From the NCBI GenBank assembly GCA_964431965.1, contig CAYSLU010000033.1, positions 1 through 48,678 on the forward strand: a DNA stretch of 48,678 nucleotides, given 5' to 3'. Under the pieces are notes generated by a model that worked only from the letters and a program-made list of their open reading frames with translations, was not told the origin of the DNA and searched no databases. This DNA comes from CAYSLU01 sp964431965. Its GTDB lineage: Bacteria > Verrucomicrobiota > Kiritimatiellia > CAIKKV01 > CAYSLU01. Position 1 is the first letter of the stretch. Each line of letters opens with the position of its first letter. This document shows, piece by piece, positions 7,896 to 18,791 of this stretch. Made by a program: the position numbers and the translations under genes.

Positions 7896-9995
7896 TCAAC
7901 GGATGCGGTAGCTCACGCCGGGCTGCTCGCCGGCGGCAGGCGCCAGGTCGATCATGAGGTTGCGCATGTCGGCGCCGCCGTGCACGCCCTTCTCGAAGGG
8001 GCCGGCCAGCTTCACCCGGCGCGGCTTGTCAAAGACGATGGAGACCGGCTTTCCGTATCGCGTGATCCGGACCTCGGCGGTCTCGACCGGCGCTTCCCCG
8101 ACCGCCCGCCACGGGTCCCCCACCCGGGCCTCAATCGCCGTGGCCGCCAGCTTCGGCCCGTGGCGCACCGGAAGCACTTCCCACAGATCCGTGAGGGCAT
8201 CGCGGCCGTCGGTCGTCAGGCCCGACTCCACCGCAACGCCGCCGGCATCCAGGCGCAGCTCGCGTCGGTAGCCGATCGACCCGTGAAGCTCCTTGCCCGG
8301 ATCGGCGTCCGCGTGTCCCGCGAGGCTCCCGGAGATGGTGACGACCGCGCGCCGGTCTCCCTCGATCGCGATATGCGATTCGATGTCGCGGATGCGCGCC
8401 GTGGAGAAGTACTTCCCGCCCGGTCCACGCCCGGTGATCGCGTGGACCGCCCAGGTGTAGGGGCCGCGCCCGTTGGCATCGGTCCATTCGTCGGGTGCGC
8501 TGCCCTGCGTTGCGCGGCAGCGTCCGAGGAGGACCGTCCCGCGCCCGGGCGCCCAGAAGGCCGAGAGGCCGCCGCCGGACTTGCCCGACACGCCGCTCGC
8601 CCATTGCCGGGCCAGGGCGCCGACGTGGACGACCGCGGCGTAGTCGTCGAACCGCACGGCCAGGAACTCGCCGCCGCCGTTCAGGTCGCGGATGAAGCGG
8701 TCCGGGCGGTCGTAGACGGATCGGGTCAGAGGCGACTGTTCCTTCAGAAGCGCCGTCAGCCGCCGGTAGAAGCCGGGGCGATAGAGATCGTAGGCGAAGT
8801 TGAGGGTGTTGACCCAGTGGACTTCCTTCCACGGCCCGGGGGCGGCGCCGGACGGCTCCGCGCCTCCGATCTGCTCGATCCCGGCCTTTACGGCCGCACG
8901 CATGGCCGCCTCGTCCGGGACGCTGACTCGCGAGCAGAAGGCGTAGAGCGCCAGGTCGTCGATCATGCCCATGGCGGCATCGCGCGAGACCCACGCCCAC
9001 TGGTCGCCGGGGGCGTCGGCCGCCGTGCCGGTATTGAAGTGCGTCGGGCCCACAAGCGAGCCGTCCGGCTCGGGCAGGCTCAGGTGCGACTTCAGAACCA
9101 GCATCTTGTGGAGCGCCTGGCTGATCTTCGGGTCGTTATACAGCATCGCGCCCCAGGTCAGAAACCGGAGGGCAATGCCCTGGTAGGAGACGTCGAACGC
9201 GCCGCCATGCTTCTCGTAGCCGGTCTTGCTCGTGATGGTGTCGATGACGACGTGCGCGCGCGCCAGGGCCCGCTTGGGGTAGTCGCCGCCGAGCGCGTCC
9301 GCGGCGTACCACATCGCCGACAGCTGGAAGAACTCCATGTCCGATCCGCCGGATCCCTGCGGCCGGCACGTCTCGAGCTTCTCGAACATGCGGACCAGGC
9401 CCTCCGCATAGGCACGGCGAGCCGCCTCGGGCACGGCGCTCCGGGTCGCGCGGAAGGTGTAGGCGAACCGGATCATGCTGCCGCCGAGGAAGTCGGAGCG
9501 CAGATTCCGGCCGGTGTCGTGCTCCTCGTCCTGCATGATCATGTCGGCGGCGGCGGCGACGAAAGCGCGCAGCTGGCCGGGCTTCGAGCCGTAGTACGGG
9601 TTGCCCGGGTAGTCCCACTGCGTCCACCAGGCGACATCCTTGGGGTCCATAAACCCGCCCCGCCCCGGACTGATGTTGACGGCGTCGCCCGCCTCGATGG
9701 CAGCGAGGGTGAAGTGCTTGGACGCCACGCGGAGCCCTTGATGGCTGGGGATGTCCGCCTGGCGGGTCAGGAAGAACATCCAGGCGCGGGCCGCCGCATC
9801 GACGTCTGCGAAGCAGGATTCGACGTACGTGACCGGCTTGAGCTCGAGGGCGAAATTCGTCTCCGTCAGCGTGGCGAAGTAGTCGCGCAGCGCCTTCTGA
9901 TAAGGATGCCGCTGGGCAAGCGGAGCCGCCACGGCGAGCGACACCGGAAGCACCAGAACGGCGAGGCAGGCAAGACGCAGGGCGGCCGATATCAT
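7896..9995 (-). CDS. Secreted protein of an unnamed large family (paralogue 1 of 3), possibly polysaccharide-active
   Basis: 699 residues with a clear signal peptide (hydrophobic stretch ~6-22, cleavage near AVAA-PL) and a strong AAGGAG ribosome site. It is homologous to the two tandem proteins at 40,888-45,695. Shared signatures in order are WDYPGNPY (~130), LPEPDGSL-GP-HFN (~310), LSAFWAPGRGTVLLGR (~490), a TWAVHAITGR motif with KYFSTARIRDIE, and VRITRYGKPVSIVFDKPRRVKLA followed by MIDLAPA near the end. A helical N-terminal half followed by a beta-rich C-terminal half is the layout of several polysaccharide lyases ((alpha/alpha) toroid plus antiparallel beta sheet), and the neighbours are carbohydrate-related, but I cannot assign it to a named lyase family. 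No catalytic residue is claimed. Confidence 0.7.
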   Translation of the reverse strand: MISAALRLACLAVLVLPVSLAVAAPLAQRHPYQKALRDYFATLTETNFALELKPVTYVESCFADVDAAARAWMFFLTRQADIPSHQGLRVASKHFTLAAIEAGDAVNISPGRGGFMDPKDVAWWTQWDYPGNPYYGSKPGQLRAFVAAAADMIMQDEEHDTGRNLRSDFLGGSMIRFAYTFRATRSAVPEAARRAYAEGLVRMFEKLETCRPQGSGGSDMEFFQLSAMWYAADALGGDYPKRALARAHVVIDTITSKTGYEKHGGAFDVSYQGIALRFLTWGAMLYNDPKISQALHKMLVLKSHLSLPEPDGSLVGPTHFNTGTAADAPGDQWAWVSRDAAMGMIDDLALYAFCSRVSVPDEAAMRAAVKAGIEQIGGAEPSGAAPGPWKEVHWVNTLNFAYDLYRPGFYRRLTALLKEQSPLTRSVYDRPDRFIRDLNGGGEFLAVRFDDYAAVVHVGALARQWASGVSGKSGGGLSAFWAPGRGTVLLGRCRATQGSAPDEWTDANGRGPYTWAVHAITGRGPGGKYFSTARIRDIESHIAIEGDRRAVVTISGSLAGHADADPGKELHGSIGYRRELRLDAGGVAVESGLTTDGRDALTDLWEVLPVRHGPKLAATAIEARVGDPWRAVGEAPVETAEVRITRYGKPVSIVFDKPRRVKLAGPFEKGVHGGADMRNLMIDLAPAAGEQPGVSYRIR

Positions 9996-10052
9996 CTGCG
10001 TAACTCCTTCGATGCGGCGACCGCGGACGCCGGTCGATCATGCCCGGGCGGC

Positions 10053-11411
10053 TTACTCGGCTTTCCCGGCGATACAGTACAGGAACTTGAGCCCGCGCAG
10101 AAACAGATCGGATCCGGCGAGGGCGGCGGACGCCGTGAAGCTGTCGTCCAGCGGATTGCTGGCGAGCACCTCATAGGCCGACCCGGCCTTGATGACCACG
10201 GTCCGGCCGTTGCGGGCGGTTGCATAGACTCGGCCAGCCGCCGCAACGGGCGAGGCGTAGGCCCCCTGGCACCCCTCCAGCGCCTGCGGCCCGAACAGCG
10301 CCTCGCCGGTCGCCGCCGCAACGCAGCTGAGCACCGCTTCGTTTGCCTTGAAGTAGTACAGCCGCCCGTCGACCAAGAGCGGCGTGGGAACGTACGAGGT
10401 GTCCTTGTCTCTCTTCCAGGCCAGCGCTTCGGGCTTGTCGGTGAGGTCGCCCGATGCGGCGGCCAGCCGGATCGCGAGCAAGGCGTTGCCCCGGAAGCCG
10501 CTCATGCAGTAGACGCGCTCCGAGTCGGCCACCGGCGACGGGATCGGGTTGGCGGTCATGCCGCCGATCTCCCACAGGGACGCGCCGCTGGCCGCGTCAT
10601 GGCCGCGGATCCGCTTGGAGGCGGAAACGACGATCTGGTTCTTGCCGCCGTACTCAAGGACGAGCGGCGTGGCCCAGGATGTCACCTCATCGCGCGGGAC
10701 GCGCCAGGCCTCCGCGCCGCTCTTCCGGTCGAATGCCGCCAGAAAGCCGGGCCCCTCCTGGTCCTGGTTGATGATCACCCGCTCGCCCGACAGGACCGGC
10801 GAGACGCCTTCGCCGAACTTGGCCTTCATCTTGAAGCGGCCCAGCCGCTGCTCCCAGAGCTTCTTTCCGTCGAGGTCAAAGCAGTACAGGCCATAGGATC
10901 CGAAGTAGACGTACAGACGCTCGCCATCCGTAGCCGGCGACCCGGCGGCCCAGCTTCCGTCCGCGTGCGTCCCCTCGTGCGGAGCCTCCTCGGTCGCCAC
11001 GCGCCTCCACAAAACGCTGCCGTCGCTGCGCTTCAGGGCCAGCACCGTGAACTGAATGACCTTTGAGGGAAGGAGCCCGCCGGACTTCCGGACGAACTCG
11101 GGCGTCTCGGCTTCCGCCTGCTTGACCGCCGCCGGATCGACGGCCGTGTCGGTCTCGACAGCCGTGGTCAGGAAAACGCGATCCTTCCAGACGATCGGCG
11201 AGGAGACGCCCCGGCCGGGGATCGCCGTCTTCCATCGCACGTTCGTCTTCTCGTCCCAGCGGATCGGCGGATCGGCGTCCGGCGAGGCGCCGTTCGCGAG
11301 CGGGCCCCGCCAGGCGGGCCAGCCGGACTCCGGGCCGCCGGCCGCAGCACCCACCAGCGGCATGCCGGCCCAAAGCCCGAACAGGAATGCAATCCACGTG
11401 CAGCGATTCAT
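10053..11411 (-). CDS. Secreted PQQ-type beta-propeller (WD-like repeat) protein
   Basis: 452 residues from the ATG at 11411, supported by GGAGGT in front; an earlier in-frame ATG at 11450 would add 13 residues before the signal peptide. The signal sequence MNRCTWIAFLFGLWAGMP is followed by WPAWRGPLANG, the standard opening of outer-membrane/periplasmic PQQ-like propellers in PVC bacteria. Blades are recognisable by strand pairs such as SSPIVWKDRVFLTTA, GSPATDGERLYVYFGSYGLYCFDLDGK, SPVLSGERVIINQD, TPLVLEYGGKNQIVVSA and TPLLVDGRLYYF. No catalytic dehydrogenase residues or cysteine disulphide ring are evident, so it is more likely a scaffold or binding propeller than a quinoprotein enzyme. It is first in the leftward run with the genes at 7896-9995 and 4546-7833, with a 57-base gap to the next gene. 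Confidence 0.85.
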   Translation of the reverse strand: MNRCTWIAFLFGLWAGMPLVGAAAGGPESGWPAWRGPLANGASPDADPPIRWDEKTNVRWKTAIPGRGVSSPIVWKDRVFLTTAVETDTAVDPAAVKQAEAETPEFVRKSGGLLPSKVIQFTVLALKRSDGSVLWRRVATEEAPHEGTHADGSWAAGSPATDGERLYVYFGSYGLYCFDLDGKKLWEQRLGRFKMKAKFGEGVSPVLSGERVIINQDQEGPGFLAAFDRKSGAEAWRVPRDEVTSWATPLVLEYGGKNQIVVSASKRIRGHDAASGASLWEIGGMTANPIPSPVADSERVYCMSGFRGNALLAIRLAAASGDLTDKPEALAWKRDKDTSYVPTPLLVDGRLYYFKANEAVLSCVAAATGEALFGPQALEGCQGAYASPVAAAGRVYATARNGRTVVIKAGSAYEVLASNPLDDSFTASAALAGSDLFLRGLKFLYCIAGKAE

Positions 11412-11698
11412 GTCACCACCTCCGGCGCGATCGTGCTTCGACCCGGTCATCCAGCCCTCGTCCGCTCCGGATCGATGGGCTGGCCACTCCGCAGCTTACA
11501 TGCGGTGCCGGGGAAAGGGAAACCGCAGAATCGAGCGGACGGGGTGGCCCGCCGCACACTGGAGGCTTACGCGCGCGACGTGCACGACCACTTCGCCCGC
11601 CACGCGGCGGGCGTGCTGGACTGACCCGCTCCCGGCCCGGTCCGCTCGGGCAAAGATGATGATCGGCGGATCGCCGCGGATCTGCTAAGGATGGCGAC
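11412..11698. other. Divergent intergenic region
   Basis: The 287 bases between the leftward propeller gene and the rightward small gene must hold both promoters. Only short, non-homologous open frames are present. I could not pick out a convincing sigma-70 pair in this GC-rich sequence. Confidence 0.4.
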
Positions 11699-11914
11699 AT
11701 GATTCTGCAGCAAGGCCAGATCTGGAAGCAGGGCGACCAGTTCATCCGCATCGTTCGCCTCGAGCGCCTGAAGGTCGAATACAAGACGGTTCGGGACATC
11801 ACCTCGAAGATGGGCCCCCACCTCAGCGCCACGAAGAAGGACTTCTGCCGCCTGATCAAGGGCGCAACCCTGATGGCGGCGGTCGCGCCGCCGACGCCGC
11901 GCGACGCGCCTTGA
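11699..11914 (+). CDS. Small basic protein of unknown function (71 aa)
   Basis: The product is a compact 71-residue, lysine/arginine-rich protein with a beta-rich opening (GQIWKQGDQFIRIVRLERLKVEYKTV) and a helix that includes KKDFCRLIKGATLM. An AAGGA precedes the ATG by about seven bases. The pattern of a QIW..GD-YIRIV start and a K-EFCRLL-ATL end suggests a small conserved family, but I do not know a name or role for it. There is no signal peptide, no membrane segment and a single cysteine. It is the first of three rightward genes and lies 28 bases before the BNR protein. Confidence 0.6.
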   Translation: MILQQGQIWKQGDQFIRIVRLERLKVEYKTVRDITSKMGPHLSATKKDFCRLIKGATLMAAVAPPTPRDAP

Positions 11915-11942
11915 CCCGAGACCGGCAGCAGGAGGGTTCCAT

Positions 11943-13205
11943 ATGGTAGGCGATCACAGGACGACCCGGGGCCCGCTCGGCACGGTCGAACGAACCCGAT
12001 ACGTAGGCAGCCCGGGTGCAAACACGGCGGCGGTGCTGACGCACGGCTACCGCGGCACAGGGCCCGCCCGCGTCGAGCAGCTCACCACGCAGGCATCCTC
12101 CGACGTGTATCTCGCGCCCCAGACCCGCGAGTCGCCCGACAACGGCCGCACGTGGAGCGCCTGGGCCCCGGTCCCCGACCGGGAGGTCCGCCAGGGACCG
12201 TTCTACATGGCGCTCCACGAGCAGGGGCGGATCTACGACCCGCGCAGCGGCAAGCTGTTCCGCCTCACGCTCCAGCGGCTGTTCCTCGGCGACCCGGCCG
12301 ATGTCATGGAGAAGCTCAAGGTCGGCCAGATCAATTTCCGGGATCACTCGGTCTACCAGCTCTCCGACGACAACGGCCTGACCTGGGGCCCCATGCATCT
12401 GATCAAGTTCGAGGATGGCCCGGAGTTCGATCCGGCCGACTGGGGCAACGACGCGTATCTCAGCCGGAACCGGATGTACAGCGGCTACAATGCCATCGTG
12501 GGCCCCGACGGGGATCTGCTCTATTCCGCGATCGTGGTGGCGCCCCACGAGCAGGACGGCGTGCGCGAGGACGTCGGCGGCGCACGGATCTTCAAGGGGG
12601 CCTGGAACGCGGCGACGGGGCGATATGACTGGCGATCGCCCTTCCTGCTGACCGTCTCGAAGCGGATCTCGGCCCGCGGCCTGATCGAGCCCTGGCTGGC
12701 CGCGCTGACCGACGGCACGCTGTACCTGGACATGCGCGGCTCCTCCAGCGAGTGGACGCCCGGTCGGCACTGGTACTCCATCTCGAAGGACAAGGGCGAG
12801 ACCTGGAGCCCGGTCACCGATCTGCGCTACGACACCGGCGAACCGTTCTACTCGCCGTCCACCTTTGCCAAGACCATCCGCAGCACGCGGAACGGCAGGC
12901 TCTACTGGGTCGGCAACATCTCGCCCGAGCCGCCCAAGGGCAACTGGCCGCGCCGCCCCCTGATCCTCGCGGAGTTCGACGAAGCGAAGGTCGCGATCCG
13001 GAAGTCCACCGTGACGGTCATCGACGACTACGATCCGGACGGAGACGCCAGTCCCTACGTGCAGTTCTCCAACTTCTCGCTGGTCGAGCACAGCGAGACC
13101 CGGGCGATCGAGCTCTACCTCACGCGGTACGGCGAAGCCGGAGCGCTTCAGGAAAAGACATACTGGCAGTCCGGCGCGTTCAAGTACGTGATCACGCTGG
13201 ACTAG
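11943..13205 (+). CDS. BNR/Asp-box repeat protein, sialidase-like fold
   Basis: A 420-residue protein with three clear Asp boxes (S-x-D-x-G-x-T-W): SPDNGRTWS at 64-72, SDDNGLTWG at 141-149 and SKDKGETWS near 280. These mark blades of the six-bladed sialidase propeller. Exo-sialidases hydrolyse terminal sialic acids, but many PVC members with this fold act on other sugars, so the substrate is open. No signal peptide is visible, so it is predicted cytoplasmic or non-classically exported. An AGGAGGG stands before the ATG. The aldo/keto reductase begins 26 bases downstream and is likely cotranscribed, suggesting a released sugar is then reduced or oxidised. Confidence 0.8.
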   Translation: MVGDHRTTRGPLGTVERTRYVGSPGANTAAVLTHGYRGTGPARVEQLTTQASSDVYLAPQTRESPDNGRTWSAWAPVPDREVRQGPFYMALHEQGRIYDPRSGKLFRLTLQRLFLGDPADVMEKLKVGQINFRDHSVYQLSDDNGLTWGPMHLIKFEDGPEFDPADWGNDAYLSRNRMYSGYNAIVGPDGDLLYSAIVVAPHEQDGVREDVGGARIFKGAWNAATGRYDWRSPFLLTVSKRISARGLIEPWLAALTDGTLYLDMRGSSSEWTPGRHWYSISKDKGETWSPVTDLRYDTGEPFYSPSTFAKTIRSTRNGRLYWVGNISPEPPKGNWPRRPLILAEFDEAKVAIRKSTVTVIDDYDPDGDASPYVQFSNFSLVEHSETRAIELYLTRYGEAGALQEKTYWQSGAFKYVITLD

Positions 13206-13231
13206 TCGGCGACGATGAAAGAGGTCCTGCC

Positions 13232-14191
13232 ATGCAGTATCGAACGCTCGGTCGGACCCGGCTGAAGGTCTCGTCGGTCAGCCTCGGCGCGTGGGAGATC
13301 GGCGGCGCGGCCACCCTCACGTTCGAGGGCCTGGGCACCATTCCCCATGGCTGGGGCCGGGCGGACGACGCCGCTTCGATCGATCTCATCGACCGCTGCG
13401 GCCATGCGGGCGTGAACCTCATCGACACCGCCCCGATTTACGGAGACGGGCACAGCGAGGAAGTTGTCGGTCGCGCGCTGCGCGGCCGCCGCGACCAGTG
13501 GATCGTCTGCACCAAGGGCGGGCACGGCGCCGCGAATCGCGTCGCGTGGACGGATTTCAGCCGGGCGCGGCTGCTCGAGCAGATCGACCAGAGCCTCGCC
13601 CGACTCCGGATGGAGGCCGTGGACATCTATCTCCTGCACAACCCGTCGGACGACGACATTCGGCGCGGCGAGTGCCTGGAGGCGCTGTCTGCCATCCGGC
13701 AGCACGGCAAGGCCCGCTTCGTGGGGGTGTCCATCGGTCCGAACCAGATGGGCGTGGCGCTGATGCAGCAGGGCCTCGTGGACGTGCTGCAGCAATCCAT
13801 CAGCATCATCGACCCGGGCGCGGCGGCGGCGCTGCTGCCCGCGGCGGTGAAGCACGATGTGGGCATCATGGCCCGGCAGGTCTTCGGCGCGGGCTTCCTC
13901 GCCGGCGCGGTCACCCCCACGACGGCCTTCACGCCCGACGATCGGCGAACCTGGCAGCCCGACGCCGACAAGCTGGCGCTGGCGGCGAAAGCCGAGGCGC
14001 TTCGCCCGCTGACCCGCGCGGATCGCACGCCGGCCCAGCTGGCCGTGCAGTTCGTGCTGCAGCTGCCGGGAGTATCGACCGTCGTCGCGGGCACCGGGAA
14101 GTGGCCGCACATGCGGGAGAACATCGGGGCGATCGATGCGCCTCCTCTGACCCCGGATGAGCTGAGGCAAATCGGCCAGGTACAGGCCTGA
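13232..14191 (+). CDS. Aldo/keto reductase
   Basis: 319 residues from the ATG at 13232, preceded by GAGGT; the longer open frame upstream overlaps the BNR gene and is not coding. It is a TIM-barrel NAD(P)H-dependent oxidoreductase with the opening MQYRTLGRTRLKVSSVSLG and the complete AKR catalytic tetrad: Asp65 and Tyr70 in DTAPIYGDG, Lys95 in VCTKGG and His136 in YLLHNPSD. The cofactor-binding C-terminal part (STVVAGTGKWPHMRENIGA) is normal. In sugar-catabolic neighbourhoods such enzymes oxidise or reduce sugar carbonyls, including inositol- and aldose-type substrates; the specific substrate is not evident. It is the last gene of the rightward run and ends facing tex. Confidence 0.92.
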   Translation: MQYRTLGRTRLKVSSVSLGAWEIGGAATLTFEGLGTIPHGWGRADDAASIDLIDRCGHAGVNLIDTAPIYGDGHSEEVVGRALRGRRDQWIVCTKGGHGAANRVAWTDFSRARLLEQIDQSLARLRMEAVDIYLLHNPSDDDIRRGECLEALSAIRQHGKARFVGVSIGPNQMGVALMQQGLVDVLQQSISIIDPGAAAALLPAAVKHDVGIMARQVFGAGFLAGAVTPTTAFTPDDRRTWQPDADKLALAAKAEALRPLTRADRTPAQLAVQFVLQLPGVSTVVAGTGKWPHMRENIGAIDAPPLTPDELRQIGQVQA

Positions 14192-14221
14192 TTGGACCGA
14201 TTCGGTTGCCGATGCGCTCCG

Positions 14222-14254
14222 AGGTGGCCCGCGCCCGGAGGTCGCGGGCCACCT
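14222..14254. terminator. Strong hairpin between convergent genes
   Basis: A perfect 12-bp inverted repeat (AGGTGGCCCGCG at 14222-14233, its complement at 14243-14254) with a nine-base loop lies in the 102-base gap between the convergent aldo/keto reductase and tex genes. It lacks a clear U-tract on either side, so it may act as a bidirectional hairpin stop or an mRNA 3'-end stabiliser rather than a classical intrinsic terminator. Confidence 0.55.
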
Positions 14255-14293
14255 GTTCGTGAGCGCGGTCACCGACAGCGCAAGCGACGTGCG

Positions 14294-16576
<2,283 letters not shown>

Positions 16577-16626
16577 CCGTCCACTCCTTGCGCAAACATA
16601 GCTCGCGGCCAGCCCATCGTCCGCGG

Positions 16627-18753
16627 TCACGCGCCGCCCGCGCGCCGGGCGGCCGCGCCTTTGGCCGTCAGCGGCCGGCCGTCCTTGCTCCATACGTCCA
16701 CGACGTTGCCCCCTGCGTCGCGCCGGACGATGGCCAGCTCGCAGAGTCCGTAGTACTCGGGCGTGTCGATGTACGCGTGATCCAGCGCGATCAGAATCGT
16801 GTCGGAAAAGAGGCCGTCCGTCACCGTGACGCACTGCAGATTGCCCCGATCGGCGACCGTCACGCGCCGCGGCGGCTCCCCCTGCCGGCGCGGCGAGATG
16901 ACGGCGCCCAGAGCGCAGGAGACGGCGGTCTGAACCGCAACCAGCCGCGGGCGCCGAATGCTCGTGAACAGGATGCCGATGCGCTCCATCTGCGTCACAT
17001 CCTGGTCCCGGCCGTACGGCCAGATCCATTCCTGGGGGCCCTGGGCCAGCGAGAAGGTCTCCGCGGCGCCGGGCGCAAAGAGGTTGTCCTTCATGAAGAA
17101 CGAGACATCCAACCGCGCGCCTCCCTTGCGGACCACGGCGTCCCGCTCGCCGGTGATGGCGATCTCCGCCTCGGGGTGGGCCTGCATCTGCCAGATGAAG
17201 CGGCGCGGCTCGCCCGCGCCCGTGCGCATGTTGTCCAGCAGGACGATGTAGGCGGCCTGGTCGGGCGTCTTGACGAACAGGAAATGGCGGTCCGCCCAGG
17301 CGCAATTCCGCATCTGGGCGGCGTCGGCCCGGCAGTAGTCGACCATGGCGTGCGACTGGAAATCGCACAGCCGGCCGCCGGTCATGTCGCACGACATCCC
17401 GCGGCCCGGAACATAGTCGCGACACCGTTCATGGCCCTCCACGAACACGACGCTGTGCTGGTCTTCGGGGAAGTTGTAGCGCCCGGTATCGATCGCCAGG
17501 TACTGGCCGAAGGCGGAAATGTCGAAATGGCCGCAGTCCAGATGCGCGTGACCGAAGCAGGTGTGGCTGCGGCCGCCCCCCAGCAGTGCGGCAAAGACGC
17601 CGCCGGGCGACCAGGACGTGCGGAAGGTGGCCGTCCCCGTCCCCTCCGCGCACTGCGCCGTCGGCAGGGCGGACCGGTCGATTGTCCGCACCGGCGCATC
17701 GGCGTCCCACCAGAGGAACGCGGAGTAGAGGGACGGGTCGGGCTTTTCCTCAAGGGTGTGATTCGCCGCCGTCCCCCGCAGATTGGCAAACCATGGCCAG
17801 ATGTCGCCATAGGGCCGTACGGGATGATCCGGCCCCTGAAAGGCGTGCCAGAGCCCCAGATGATCCGGGCGGTTGTAGCGCTTTGCCGTCAGCGGCAGCC
17901 ACCACATGCTCCACGGCTCGAAGAGGCCGTGGTCGTTGGTGGTCGCGGCAAAGGAGTGATCATCCAGCAGCATGTGCTGCGAGGCATCGGGGATTCGCTC
18001 CAGCACCGGCTCTTCGGCGAACAAGTCGCGGACGCCGCGCTGGACCAGCAGCTGGGCATAGAGATAGACATACGCGAACATCGCATGCCCGTAGCCCGTG
18101 CCTTCGTAGCAGAAGCCGCTGGCGTCACAGCCGTGCCGGATGTACTGGCGGACGGTCTCCGCGGCCTTCCAGACCACCGTCTCCCAGTCCGGGTAGCCGG
18201 ATTCCGCCCCCCAGACAAGGGCGGCGATCCCGGCGGTGATGCTCTTGCAGCACGGGATGTTGCCGCCGCTGCCATAGCCCGCCAGCGTGGCGTCAAAGTC
18301 GGCAAACCCGATGATGCTCTCGCGCATGGTTCGGGCGAGGTTGGCGCGAGTGGCGGCCGGGAGCGCGTCGCGGACGATGTCCCCCGCGAGCGCCATCTCG
18401 CTGTGCGACAGGACGAACGGCCCCCAATCCCGCCAGCGCCACTTCTTCAGCTCTTCGGGCGAGTGGACGTCCGCGTACCGCTCGATCACCCGGTCGAGAT
18501 TCTCCGCGACATAGGCGAGCGCATCGGCCCGGCCGGCCAGGCGATGGATCAGGGCGGCGTCAACGATGCGGGGGGTAACGCCGGGCCAGCCGAGGTTTCC
18601 CTGGCGGAAGTCGCCCCGCCGCACGTCTTCCCGCGCCGCCATTTCCTCCCAGCGGGAGACGAGACGCCGCCAGAGCGTCGCATATGGCTCTTGCGTCATG
18701 CGCGCGCGCAGAGCTGCCTCGTCCGCGCTCGCCAGCAGACCCAGTGAGTCCAT
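16627..18753 (-). CDS. Heparinase II/III-like polysaccharide lyase
   Basis: 708 residues from the ATG at 18753, preceded by GGGAG. The N-terminal ~340 residues form a helical (alpha/alpha) toroid with tryptophan-rich loops (KKWRWRDWGPFVLSHSEMA). The C-terminal half starts with the heparinase II/III signature SHTCFGHAHLDCGHFDISAFGQ (given in two parts: SHTCFGHAHLDCG, then HFDISAFGQYLAIDTG) around residue ~430. Lyases of this superfamily cleave uronic-acid-containing polysaccharides by beta-elimination. No signal peptide is visible, so it may act in the cytoplasm on imported oligosaccharides. The sugar isomerase-like gene lies 38 bases upstream on the same strand, and tex follows after 50 bases. 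Substrate (heparin/heparan, alginate or another) cannot be read from sequence alone. Confidence 0.82.
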   Translation of the reverse strand: MDSLGLLASADEAALRARMTQEPYATLWRRLVSRWEEMAAREDVRRGDFRQGNLGWPGVTPRIVDAALIHRLAGRADALAYVAENLDRVIERYADVHSPEELKKWRWRDWGPFVLSHSEMALAGDIVRDALPAATRANLARTMRESIIGFADFDATLAGYGSGGNIPCCKSITAGIAALVWGAESGYPDWETVVWKAAETVRQYIRHGCDASGFCYEGTGYGHAMFAYVYLYAQLLVQRGVRDLFAEEPVLERIPDASQHMLLDDHSFAATTNDHGLFEPWSMWWLPLTAKRYNRPDHLGLWHAFQGPDHPVRPYGDIWPWFANLRGTAANHTLEEKPDPSLYSAFLWWDADAPVRTIDRSALPTAQCAEGTGTATFRTSWSPGGVFAALLGGGRSHTCFGHAHLDCGHFDISAFGQYLAIDTGRYNFPEDQHSVVFVEGHERCRDYVPGRGMSCDMTGGRLCDFQSHAMVDYCRADAAQMRNCAWADRHFLFVKTPDQAAYIVLLDNMRTGAGEPRRFIWQMQAHPEAEIAITGERDAVVRKGGARLDVSFFMKDNLFAPGAAETFSLAQGPQEWIWPYGRDQDVTQMERIGILFTSIRRPRLVAVQTAVSCALGAVISPRRQGEPPRRVTVADRGNLQCVTVTDGLFSDTILIALDHAYIDTPEYYGLCELAIVRRDAGGNVVDVWSKDGRPLTAKGAAARRAGGA

Positions 18754-18791
18754 TTCGCAGCTCCCTGCCGACCCCGGTCCGTCAGCCCGGA

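Noticed and set aside
7866..11066. 1066-codon plus-strand open frame across two leftward genes
   Set aside because: It is the shadow of the secreted protein and the propeller gene, with arginine/alanine-rich filler and no homology.
16577..17425. Upstream extension of the tex open frame
   Set aside because: Homology starts at MNERHVLRI with an AGGAG in front; the extension is antiparallel-frame sequence inside the heparinase gene.
16588..18747. 719-codon plus-strand open frame
   Set aside because: Antisense to the heparinase-like gene; no recognisable motif and no ribosome site.
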